Source: Megachile rotundata
Lineage: Eukaryota > Arthropoda > Insecta > Hymenoptera > Megachilidae
NCBI RefSeq assembly: GCF_050947335.1
Contig: NW_027473739.1
Coordinates: 1-64,000 of the forward strand
DNA length: 64,000 bases
Direction: 5' to 3'
Every line of letters begins with the position of its first letter. Position 1 is the first letter of the stretch. Below are positions 30,129-43,672 of the stretch, piece after piece. A program made the position numbers and the translations under genes. The notes under the pieces were generated by a model. It had not been told where the DNA came from and did not search any database. It worked only from the letters and a program-made list of their open reading frames with translations.

Positions 30129-33100
30129 CATCGATCATATAAGCATAATATGGATAATAATATGAGTCAGATTGATAATAATAAGAGTAATAAGTATAGT
30201 AATTGTCGTTCTATCGACCATATCTGCATAATGTGGTTAATAATGAGTTAGATTGATAATAATAAGAGTAATAAGTATAGTAATTATCGTTCTACCGATC
30301 ATATGAGCATAATATGGCTAATAATATGAGTTAGATTGATAATAATAAGACTAAGGAGTATAGTTATTGTCGTTCTATCGATCATATAAGCATAATATGG
30401 CTAATAATATGAGTTAGATTGATAATAGTGAGTGTAATAAGTATAGTAATTGTAGTTCTATTGCTCATATCTGCATAATATGGTTAATAATATGAGTTAG
30501 ATTGATAATAGTGAGTGTAATAAGTATAGTAATTGTAGTTCCATTGCTCATATAAGCATAATATGATTAATAATATGGGTTCGATAGTAATTGTAGTTCT
30601 ATCGATCTTATAAGCATAATATGGCTAATAATATGGGTTCGATAGTAATTGTAGTTCTATCGATCTTATAAGCATAATATGGCTAATAATATGGGTTCGA
30701 TAGTAATTGTAGTTCTATCGATCTTATAAGCATAATATGGCTAATAATATGAGTTAGATTGATAATAATAAGAGTAATAAGTATAGTAATTGTCGTTCTA
30801 TTCATCACATAAGCATAATATGGCTAATAATATGAGTTAGATTGATAATAATAAGAGTAATGAGTATAGTAATTGTCGTTCTATCGATCCTATAAGCATA
30901 ATATGGCTAATAATACGAGTTAGATTGATAATAATAAGAGTAATAAGTATACTAATTATCGTTCTACCGATCATATAAGCATAATATGGCTAATAATATG
31001 AGTTAGATTGATAATAATAAGACTAAGGAGTATAGTAATTGTCGTTCTATCGATCATATAAGCATAATATGGCTAATAATATGAGTTAGATTGATAATAG
31101 TGAGTGTAATAAGTATAGTAATTGTAGTTCTATTGCTCATATAAGCATAATATGATTAATAATATGAGTTAGATTGATAATAATAAGTGTAATAAGTATA
31201 GTAATTATCGTTCTACCGATCATATAAGCATAATATGGCTAATAATATGAGTTTAATTGATAATAATAAGAGTAAAAAGTATAGTAATTGTCGTTCTATC
31301 GATCATATAAGCATAATATGGCTAATAATATGAGTTAGATTGATAATAATAAGACTAATAAGTATAGTAATTGTCGTTCTATCGATCATATAAGCATAAT
31401 ATGGCTAATAATATGAGTCAGATTGATAATAATAAGAGTAATAAGTATAGTAATTGTCGTTCTATCGACCATATCTGCATAATATGGTTAATAATATGAG
31501 TTAGATTGATAATAATAAGAGTAAAAAGTATAGTAATTGTCATTCTATCGATCATATAAGCATAATATGGCTAATAATATGAGTTAGATTGATAATAATA
31601 AGACTAATAAGTATAGTAATTGTCGTTCTATCGATCATATAAGCCTAATATGGCTAATAATATGAGTCAGATTGATAATAATAAGAGTAATAAGTATAGT
31701 AATTGTCGTTCTATCGACCATATCTGCATAATATGGTTAATAATATGAGTTAGATTGATAATAATAAGAGTAAAAAGTATAGTAATTGTCGTTCTATCGA
31801 TCATATAATCATAATATGGCTAATAATGTGAGTTAGATTGATAATAATAAGAGTATTAAGAATAGTAATTATCGTTCCACCGATCATACAAGCATAATGT
31901 GGCTAATAATATGAGTTAGATTGATAATAATAAGTGTAATAAGTATAGTAATTATCGTTCTACCGATCATATAAGCATAATATGGCTAATAATATGAGTT
32001 AGATTGATAATAATAAGAGTAAAAAGTATAGTAATTGTCGTTCTATCGATCATATAAGCATAATATGGCTAATAATATGAGTTAGAATGATAATAGCGAG
32101 TGTAATAAGTATAGTAATTGTCGTTCTGTCGATCATATAAGCATAGTATGGCTAAGAATATGAGTTAGATTGATAATAATAAGAGTAATAAGTATAGTAA
32201 TTGTCGTTCTATTCATCACATAAGCATAATATGGCTAATAATATGAGTTAGATTGATAATAATAAGAGTAATGAATATAGTAATTGTCGTTCTATCGATC
32301 CTATAAGCATAATATGGCTAATAATATGAGTTAGATTGATAATAATAAGAGTAATAAGTATAGTAATTATCGTTCTACCGATCATATAAGCATAATATGG
32401 CTAATAATATGAGTTAGATTGATAATAATAAGAGTAATGAATATAGTAATTGTCGTTCTATCGATCCTATAAGCATAATATGGCTAATAATATGAGTTAG
32501 ATTGATAATAATAAGAGTAATAAGTATAGTAATTATCGTTCTACCGATCATATAAGCATAATATGGCTAATAATATGAGTTAGATTGATAATAATAAGAC
32601 TAAGGAGTATAGTAATTGTCGTTCTATCGATCATATAAGCATAATATGGCTAATAATATGAGTTAGATTGATAATAGTGAGTGTAATAAGTATAGTAATT
32701 GTAGTTCTATTGCTCATATAAGCATAATATGATTAATAATATGAGTTAGATTGATAATAATAAGAGTAATAAGTATAGTAATTATCGTTCTCCCGATCAT
32801 ACAAGCATAATATGGCTAATAATATGAGTTAGATTGATAATAATAAGAGTAATGAGTATAGTAATTATCGTTCTACCGATCATATAATCATAATATGGCT
32901 AATAATATGAGTTTAATTGATAATAATAAGAGTAAAAAGTATAGTAATTGTCGTTCTATCAATCATATAAGCATAATATGGCTAATAATATGAGTTAGAT
33001 TGATAATAATAAGACTAATAAGTATAGTAATTGTCGTTCTATCGATCATATAAGCATAATATGGCTAATAATATGAGTCAGATTGATAATAATAAGAGTA

Positions 33101-33844
33101 ATAAGTATAGTAATTGTCGTTCTATCGACCATATCTGCATAATATGGTTAATAATATGAGTTAGATTGATAATAATAAGACTAAGGAGTATAGTAATTGT
33201 CGTTCTATCGATCATATAAGCATAATATGGCTAATAATATGAGTTAGATTGATAATAGTGAGTGTAATAAGTATAGTAATTGTAGTTCTATTGCTCATAT
33301 AAGCATAATATGATTAATAATATGAGTTAGATTGATAATAATAAGAGTAATAAGTATAGTAATTATCGTTCTCCCGATCATACAAGCACAATATGGCTAA
33401 TAATATGAGTTAGATTGATAATAATAAGAGTAATGAGTATAGTAATTATCGTTCTACCGATCATATAAGCATAATATGGCTAATAATATGAGTTTAATTG
33501 ATAATAATAAGAGTAAAAAGTATAGTAATTGTCGTTCTATCGATCATATAAGCATAATATGGCTAATAATATGAGTTAGATTGATAATAATAAGACTAAT
33601 AAGTATAGTAATTGTCGTTCTATCGATCATATAAGCATAATATGGCTAATAATATGAGTCAGATTGATAATAATAAGAGTAATAAGTATAGTAATTGTCG
33701 TTCTATCGACCATATCTGCATAATATGGTTAATAATATGAGTTAGATTGATAATAATAAGAGTAGAAAGTATAGTAATTGTCGTTCTATCGATCATATAA
33801 GCATAATATGGCTAATAATATGAGTTAGATTGATAATAATAAGA
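28880..33844. repeat. Block G copy 1, large 5-kb duplicated block
   Basis: About 4,965 bp are repeated 6,646 bp downstream at 35526-40490. The copies share the triple cluster of 58-bp monomers (30577, partner 37223), the 2-bp deletion before the monomer at 30245 (partner 36891) and the private TATACTAATTATC near 30948. I noticed only a few differences: CGAGC against CAAGC near 29808, GAAAAATAAG-type change near 38241, AGTAGAAAG near 33764 and GTTTGATTG near 39974. Such near identity points to a recent single-event duplication or to ongoing conversion. Confidence 0.92.
30577..30750. repeat. Three 58-bp short monomers
   Basis: Starts of GGGTTCGATAGTAATTG are at 30577, 30635 and 30693, each 58 bp from the next, and the following full monomer starts at 30751. 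They have the same 25-bp loss and the same CTTATAAG variant as the pair at 27226, and again follow a TTGCTCAT/ATGATTAAT monomer. The cluster therefore went from two to three units in a related context. Confidence 0.95.
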
Positions 33845-33922
33845 GTAAAAAGTATAGTAATTGTCGTTCCATCGATCATATAAGCATAATATGGATAATA
33901 ATATGAGTCAGATTGATAATAG

Positions 33923-35446
33923 TAAGAGTAATAAGTATAGTAATTGTAGTTCTATCGATCATATAAGCATAACATGGCTAATAATATGAATTAGATTGAT
34001 AATAATAAGAGTAATGTGTATAGTAATTTTCGTTCTATCGATCATATAAGCATAAGATGGCAAATAATTTGAGTTAGATTGATAATAATAAGAGTAATAA
34101 GTATAGTAATTGTCGTTCTATCGATCATATAAGCATAATATGGCTAACAATGTGAGTTAGATTGATAATAATAAGAATAATAAGTATAGTAATTGTAGTT
34201 CTATCGATCATATAAGCATAATATGGCTAATAATATGATTTCGATTGATAATAGTAAGAGTAATAAGTATAGTAATTGTAGTTCTATCGATCATATAAGC
34301 ATAATATGGCTAATAATATGAGTTAGATTGATAATAATAAGAGTAATGAGTATAGTAATTGTAGTTCTATCGATCCTATAAGCATAATGTGGCTAATAAT
34401 ATGAGTTAGATTGATAATAATAAGAGCAATAAGTATAGTAATTGCCGTTCTATCGATCATATAAGCATAATATGGCTAATAATATGAGTTAGATTGATAA
34501 TAATAAGAGTAATAAGTATAGTAATTATCGTTCTACCGATCATATAAGCATAATATGGCTAATAATGTGAGTTAGATTGATAATAATAAGATTAAGGAGT
34601 ATAGTAATTGTCGTTCTATCGATCATATAAGCATAATATGGCTAATAATATGAGTTAGATTGATAATAATAAGAGTAATAAGTATAGTAATTATCGTTCT
34701 ACCGATCATATAAGCATAATATGGCTAATAATATGAGTTAGATTGATAATAATAAGAGTAAAAAGTATAGTAATTGTCGTTCTATCGATCATATAAGCAT
34801 AATATGGCTAATAATATGAGTTAGAATGATAATAGCGAGTGTAGTAAGTATAGTAATTTTAGTTCTATTGCTCATATAAGTATAATACGATTAATAATAT
34901 GAGTTAGATTGATAATAATAAGAGTAATAAGTATAGTAATTATCGTTCTACCGATCATATAAGCATAATATGGCTAATAATATGAGTTAGATTGATAATA
35001 GTGAGTGCAATAAGTATAGTAATTGTCGTTCTGTCGATCATATAAGCATAGTATGGCTAATAATATGAGTTAGATTGATAATAATAAGAGTATTAAGAAT
35101 AGTAATTATCGTTCCACCGATCATACAAGCATAATGTGGCTAATAATATGAGTTAGATTGATAATAATAAGTGTAATAAGTATAGTAATTATCGTTCTAC
35201 CGATCATATAAGCATAATATGGCTAATAATATGAGTTAGATTGATAATAATAAGAGTAAAAAGTATAGTAATTGTCGTTCTATCGATCATATAAGCATAA
35301 TATGGCTAATAATATGAGTTCGATTGATAATAATAAGAGTAATAAGTATAGTAATTGTAGTTCTATCGATCATATAAGCATAATATGGCTAATAATATGA
35401 GTTAGATTGATAATAATAAGAGTAAAAAGTATAGTAATTGTCGTTC
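33923..35446. repeat. Block F copy 2
   Basis: This is the second copy of 28605-30128. It lies between the two copies of block G. The same string thus appears three times, from 28880, from 34198 and from 35526; the last two are 1,328 bp (16 monomers) apart. It ends at 35447, where ATCTATCG-type CTATCG replaces CCATCG. Confidence 0.88.
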
Positions 35447-35525
35447 TATCGATCATATAAGCATAATATGGCTAATAATATGAGTCAGATTGATAATAAT
35501 AAGAGTAATAAGTATAGTAATTGTC

Positions 35526-38500
35526 GTTCTATCGATCATATAAGCATAATATGGCTAATAATATGATTTCGATTGATAATAGTAAGAGTAATAAGTATAG
35601 TAATTGTAGTTCTATCGATCATATAAGCATAATATGGCTAATAATATGAGTTAGATTGATAATAACAAGAGTAATGAGTATAGTAATTGTAGTTCTATCG
35701 ATCCTATAAGCATAATGTGGCTAATAATATGAGTTAGATTGATAATAATAAGAGCAATAAGTATAGTAATTGCCGTTCTATCGATCATATAAGCATAATA
35801 TGGCTAATAATATGAGTTAGATTGATAATAATAAGAGTAATAAGTATAGTAATTATCGTTCTACCGATCATATAAGCATAATATGGCTAATAATGTGAGT
35901 TAGATTGATAATAATAAGATTAAGGAGTATAGTAATTGTCGTTCTATCGATCATATAAGCATAATATGGCTAATAATATGAGTTAGATTGATAATAATAA
36001 GAGTAATAAGTATAGTAATTATCGTTCTACCGATCATATAAGCATAATATGGCTAATAATATGAGTTAGATTGATAATAATAAGAGTAAAAAGTATAGTA
36101 ATTGTCGTTCTATCGATCATATAAGCATAATATGGCTAATAATATGAGTTAGAATGATAATAGCGAGTGTAGTAAGTATAGTAATTTTAGTTCTATTGCT
36201 CATATAAGTATAATACGATTAATAATATGAGTTAGATTGATAATAATAAGAGTAATAAGTATAGTAATTATCGTTCTACCGATCATATAAGCATAATATG
36301 GCTAATAATATGAGTTAGATTGATAATAGTGAGTGCAATAAGTATAGTAATTGTCGTTCTGTCGATCATATAAGCATAGTATGGCTAATAATATGAGTTA
36401 GATTGATAATAATAAGAGTATTAAGAATAGTAATTATCGTTCCACCGATCATACAAGCATAATGTGGCTAATAATATGAGTTAGATTGATAATAATAAGT
36501 GTAATAAGTATAGTAATTATCGTTCTACCGATCATATAAGCATAATATGGCTAATAATATGAGTTAGATTGATAATAATAAGAGTAAAAAGTATAGTAAT
36601 TGTCGTTCTATCGATCATATAAGCATAATATGGCTAATAATATGAGTTCGATTGATAATAATAAGAGTAATAAGTATAGTAATTGTAGTTCTATCGATCA
36701 TATAAGCATAATATGGCTAATAATATGAGTTAGATTGATAATAATAAGAGTAAAAAGTATAGTAATTGTCGTTCCATCGATCATATAAGCATAATATGGA
36801 TAATAATATGAGTCAGATTGATAATAATAAGAGTAATAAGTATAGTAATTGTCGTTCTATCGACCATATCTGCATAATGTGGTTAATAATGAGTTAGATT
36901 GATAATAATAAGAGTAATAAGTATAGTAATTATCGTTCTACCGATCATATGAGCATAATATGGCTAATAATATGAGTTAGATTGATAATAATAAGACTAA
37001 GGAGTATAGTTATTGTCGTTCTATCGATCATATAAGCATAATATGGCTAATAATATGAGTTAGATTGATAATAGTGAGTGTAATAAGTATAGTAATTGTA
37101 GTTCTATTGCTCATATCTGCATAATATGGTTAATAATATGAGTTAGATTGATAATAGTGAGTGTAATAAGTATAGTAATTGTAGTTCCATTGCTCATATA
37201 AGCATAATATGATTAATAATATGGGTTCGATAGTAATTGTAGTTCTATCGATCTTATAAGCATAATATGGCTAATAATATGGGTTCGATAGTAATTGTAG
37301 TTCTATCGATCTTATAAGCATAATATGGCTAATAATATGGGTTCGATAGTAATTGTAGTTCTATCGATCTTATAAGCATAATATGGCTAATAATATGAGT
37401 TAGATTGATAATAATAAGAGTAATAAGTATAGTAATTGTCGTTCTATTCATCACATAAGCATAATATGGCTAATAATATGAGTTAGATTGATAATAATAA
37501 GAGTAATGAGTATAGTAATTGTCGTTCTATCGATCCTATAAGCATAATATGGCTAATAATACGAGTTAGATTGATAATAATAAGAGTAATAAGTATACTA
37601 ATTATCGTTCTACCGATCATATAAGCATAATATGGCTAATAATATGAGTTAGATTGATAATAATAAGACTAAGGAGTATAGTAATTGTCGTTCTATCGAT
37701 CATATAAGCATAATATGGCTAATAATATGAGTTAGATTGATAATAGTGAGTGTAATAAGTATAGTAATTGTAGTTCTATTGCTCATATAAGCATAATATG
37801 ATTAATAATATGAGTTAGATTGATAATAATAAGTGTAATAAGTATAGTAATTATCGTTCTACCGATCATATAAGCATAATATGGCTAATAATATGAGTTT
37901 AATTGATAATAATAAGAGTAAAAAGTATAGTAATTGTCGTTCTATCGATCATATAAGCATAATATGGCTAATAATATGAGTTAGATTGATAATAATAAGA
38001 CTAATAAGTATAGTAATTGTCGTTCTATCGATCATATAAGCATAATATGGCTAATAATATGAGTCAGATTGATAATAATAAGAGTAATAAGTATAGTAAT
38101 TGTCGTTCTATCGACCATATCTGCATAATATGGTTAATAATATGAGTTAGATTGATAATAATAAGAGTAAAAAGTATAGTAATTGTCATTCTATCGATCA
38201 TATAAGCATAATATGGCTAATAATATGAGTTAGATTGATAAAAATAAGACTAATAAGTATAGTAATTGTCGTTCTATCGATCATATAAGCCTAATATGGC
38301 TAATAATATGAGTCAGATTGATAATAATAAGAGTAATAAGTATAGTAATTGTCGTTCTATCGACCATATCTGCATAATATGGTTAATAATATGAGTTAGA
38401 TTGATAATAATAAGAGTAAAAAGTATAGTAATTGTCGTTCTATCGATCATATAATCATAATATGGCTAATAATGTGAGTTAGATTGATAATAATAAGAGT

Positions 38501-40490
38501 ATTAAGAATAGTAATTATCGTTCCACCGATCATACAAGCATAATGTGGCTAATAATATGAGTTAGATTGATAATAATAAGTGTAATAAGTATAGTAATTA
38601 TCGTTCTACCGATCATATAAGCATAATATGGCTAATAATATGAGTTAGATTGATAATAATAAGAGTAAAAAGTATAGTAATTGTCGTTCTATCGATCATA
38701 TAAGCATAATATGGCTAATAATATGAGTTAGAATGATAATAGCGAGTGTAATAAGTATAGTAATTGTCGTTCTGTCGATCATATAAGCATAGTATGGCTA
38801 AGAATATGAGTTAGATTGATAATAATAAGAGTAATAAGTATAGTAATTGTCGTTCTATTCATCACATAAGCATAATATGGCTAATAATATGAGTTAGATT
38901 GATAATAATAAGAGTAATGAATATAGTAATTGTCGTTCTATCGATCCTATAAGCATAATATGGCTAATAATATGAGTTAGATTGATAATAATAAGAGTAA
39001 TAAGTATAGTAATTATCGTTCTACCGATCATATAAGCATAATATGGCTAATAATATGAGTTAGATTGATAATAATAAGAGTAATGAATATAGTAATTGTC
39101 GTTCTATCGATCCTATAAGCATAATATGGCTAATAATATGAGTTAGATTGATAATAATAAGAGTAATAAGTATAGTAATTATCGTTCTACCGATCATATA
39201 AGCATAATATGGCTAATAATATGAGTTAGATTGATAATAATAAGACTAAGGAGTATAGTAATTGTCGTTCTATCGATCATATAAGCATAATATGGCTAAT
39301 AATATGAGTTAGATTGATAATAGTGAGTGTAATAAGTATAGTAATTGTAGTTCTATTGCTCATATAAGCATAATATGATTAATAATATGAGTTAGATTGA
39401 TAATAATAAGAGTAATAAGTATAGTAATTATCGTTCTCCCGATCATACAAGCATAATATGGCTAATAATATGAGTTAGATTGATAATAATAAGAGTAATG
39501 AGTATAGTAATTATCGTTCTACCGATCATATAATCATAATATGGCTAATAATATGAGTTTAATTGATAATAATAAGAGTAAAAAGTATAGTAATTGTCGT
39601 TCTATCAATCATATAAGCATAATATGGCTAATAATATGAGTTAGATTGATAATAATAAGACTAATAAGTATAGTAATTGTCGTTCTATCGATCATATAAG
39701 CATAATATGGCTAATAATATGAGTCAGATTGATAATAATAAGAGTAATAAGTATAGTAATTGTCGTTCTATCGACCATATCTGCATAATATGGTTAATAA
39801 TATGAGTTAGATTGATAATAATAAGACTAAGGAGTATAGTAATTGTCGTTCTATCGATCATATAAGCATAATATGGCTAATAATATGAGTTAGATTGATA
39901 ATAGTGAGTGTAATAAGTATAGTAATTGTAGTTCTATTGCTCATATAAGCATAATATGATTAATAATATGAGTTTGATTGATAATAATAAGAGTAATAAG
40001 TATAGTAATTATCGTTCTCCCGATCATACAAGCACAATATGGCTAATAATATGAGTTAGATTGATAATAATAAGAGTAATGAGTATAGTAATTATCGTTC
40101 TACCGATCATATAAGCATAATATGGCTAATAATATGAGTTTAATTGATAATAATAAGAGTAAAAAGTATAGTAATTGTCGTTCTATCGATCATATAAGCA
40201 TAATATGGCTAATAATATGAGTTAGATTGATAATAATAAGACTAATAAGTATAGTAATTGTCGTTCTATCGATCATATAAGCATAATATGGCTAATAATA
40301 TGAGTCAGATTGATAATAATAAGAGTAATAAGTATAGTAATTGTCGTTCTATCGACCATATCTGCATAATATGGTTAATAATATGAGTTAGATTGATAAT
40401 AATAAGAGTAAAAAGTATAGTAATTGTCGTTCTATCGATCATATAAGCATAATATGGCTAATAATATGAGTTAGATTGATAATAATAAGA
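35526..40490. repeat. Block G copy 2, large 5-kb duplicated block
   Basis: This is the second copy of 28880-33844, with the same monomer order, short-monomer cluster and 2-bp deletion. It starts just after the T/C difference in ATTGTAG against ATTGTCG (28879, partner 35525). It ends at 40491, where AGACTAA replaces AGAGTAA. Confidence 0.92.
37223..37396. repeat. Three 58-bp short monomers
   Basis: Short monomers start at 37223, 37281 and 37339, with a full monomer resuming at 37397. This is the block G duplicate of the cluster at 30577, unchanged in copy number. Confidence 0.95.
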
Positions 40491-43400
40491 CTAATAAGTA
40501 TAGTAATTGTCGTTCTATCGATCATATAAGCATAATATGGCTAATAATATGAGTCAGATTGATAATAATAAGAGTAATAAGTATAGTAATTGTCGTTCTA
40601 TCGACCATATCTGCATAATATGGTTAATAATATGAGTTAGATTGATAATAATAAGAGTAAAAAGTATAGTAATTGTCGTTCTATCGATCATATAATCATA
40701 ATATGGCTAATAATGTGAGTTAGATTGATAATAATAAGAGTATTAAGAATAGTAATTATCGTTCCACCGATCATACAAGCATAATGTGGCTAATAATATG
40801 AGTTAGATTGATAATAATAAGTGTAATAAGTATAGTAATTATCGTTCTACCGATCATATAAGCATAATATGGCTAATAATATGAGTTAGATTGATAATAA
40901 TAAGAGTAAAAAGTATAGTAATTGTCGTTCTATCGATCATATAAGCATAATATGGCTAATAATATGAGTTAGAATGATAATAGCGAGTGTAATAAGTATA
41001 GTAATTTTAGTTCTATTGCTCATATAAGTATAATATGATTATTAATATGAGTTAGATTGATAATAATAAGAGTAATAAGTATAGTAATTATCGTTCTACC
41101 GATCATATAAGCATAATATGGTTAATAATATGAGTTAGATTGATAATAGTGAGTGTAATAAGTATAGTAATTGTCGTTCTGTCGATCATATAAGCATAGT
41201 ATGGCTAAGAATATGAGTTAGATTGATAATAATAAGAGTAATAAGTATAGTAATTGTCGTTCTATTCATCACATAAGCATAATATGGCTAATAATATGAG
41301 TTAGATTGATAATAATAAGAGTAATGAATATAGTAATTGTCGTTCTATCGATCCTATAAGCATAATATGGCTAATAATATGAGTTAGATTGATAATAATA
41401 AGAGTAATAAGTATAGTAATTATCGTTCTACCGATCATATAAGCATAATATGGCTAATAATATGAGTTAGATTGATAATAATAAGAGTAATGAATATAGT
41501 AATTGTCGTTCTATCGATCCTATAAGCATAATATGGCTAATAATATGAGTTAGATTGATAATAATAAGAGTAATAAGTATAGTAATTGTCGTTCTACCGA
41601 TCATATAAGCATAATATGGCTAATAATATGAGTTAGATTGATAATAGTGAGTGTAATAAGTATAGTAATTCTCCTGTCGATCATATAAGCATAGTATGGC
41701 TAATAATATGAGTTAGATTGATAATAGTGAGTGCAATAAGTATAGTAATTGTCGTTCTGTCGATCATATAAGCATAGTATGGCTAATAATATGAGTTCGA
41801 TTGATAATAATAAGAGTAATAAGTATAGTAATTGTAGTTCTATCGATCATATAAGCATAATATGGCTAATAATATGAGTTAGATTGATAATAATAAGACT
41901 AATAAGTATTGTAATTGTAGTTCTATCGATCATATAAGCATAATATGGCTAATAATATGAGTCAGATTGATAATAATAAGAGTAATAAGTATAGTAATTG
42001 TCGTTCTATCGACCATATCTGCATAATATGGCTAACAATGTGAGTTAGATTGATAATAATAAGACTAATAAGTATAGTAATTGTAGTTCTATCGATGATA
42101 TAAGCATAATATGGTTAATAATATGAGTTAGATTGATAATAATAAGAGTAAAAAGTATAGTAATTGTCGTTCTATCGATCATATAATCATAATATGGCTA
42201 ATAATATGAGTTAGATTGATAATAATAAGACTAATAAGTATAGTAATTGTCGTTCTATCGATCATATAAGCATAATATGGCTAATAATATGAGTTAGATT
42301 GATAATAATAAGGCTAATAAGTATAGTAATTGTCGTTCTATCGATCATAAAAGCATAGTATGGCTAATAATATGAGTTAGATTGATAATAATAAGAGTAA
42401 TAAGTATATAAATTATCGTTCTACCGATCATATAAGCATAATATGGCTAATAATATGAGTTAGATTGATAATAATAAGAGTAAAAGGTATAGTAATTGTC
42501 GTTCTATCGATGATATAAGCATAATATGGCTAATAATATGAGTTAGATTGATAATAATAAGAGTAATGTGTATAGTAATTTTCGTTCTATCGATCATATA
42601 AGCATAAGATGGCAAATAATATGAGTTAGATTGATAATAATAAGAGTAATAAGTATAGTAATTGTCGTTCTATCGATCATATAAGCATAATATGGCTAAC
42701 AATGTGAGGTAGATTGATAATAATAAGACTAATAAGTATAGTAATTGTAGTTCTATCGATCATATAAGCATAATATGGCTAATAATATGAGTTCGATTGA
42801 TAATAATAAGAGTAATAAGTATAGTAATTGTAGTTCTATCGATCATATAAGCATAATATGGCTAATAATATGAGTTAGATTGATAATAATAAGAGTAATG
42901 AGTATAGTAATTGTAGTTCTATCGATCCTATAAGCATAATGTGGCTAATAATATGAGTTAGATTGATAATAATAAGAGCAATAAGTATAGTAATTGCCGT
43001 TCTATCGATCATATAAGCATAATATGGCTAATAATATGAGTTAGATTGATAATAATAAGAGTAATAAGTATAGTAATTATAGTTCTACCGATCATATAAG
43101 CATAATATGGCTAATAATGTGAGTTAGATTGATAATAATAAGAGTAAAAAGTATAGTAATTGTCGTTCTATCGATCATATAAGCATAATATGACTAATAA
43201 TATGAGTTAGATTGATAATAATAAGACTAAGGAGTATAGTAATTGTCATGCTATCGATCATATAAGCATAATGTGGCTAATAATATGAGTTAGATTGATA
43301 ATAATAAGAGTAAAAAGTATAGTAATTGTCGTTCTATCGATCATATAAGCATAATATGGCTAATAATATGAGTTAGATTGATAATAATAAGAGTAATAAG

Positions 43401-43672
43401 CATAGTAATTGTAGTTCTATCGATCATATAAGCATAATATGGCTAATAATATGAGTTAGATTGATAATAATAAGAGTAATAAGTATAGTAATTATCGTTC
43501 TACCGATCATATAAGCATAATATGGCTAATAATATGAGTTAGATTGATAATAGTGAGTGTAATAAGTATAGTAATTCTCGTCCTGTCGATCATATAAGCA
43601 TAGTATGGCTAATAATATGAGTTAGATTGATAATAGTGAGTGCAATAAGTATAGTAATTGTCGTTCTATCAT

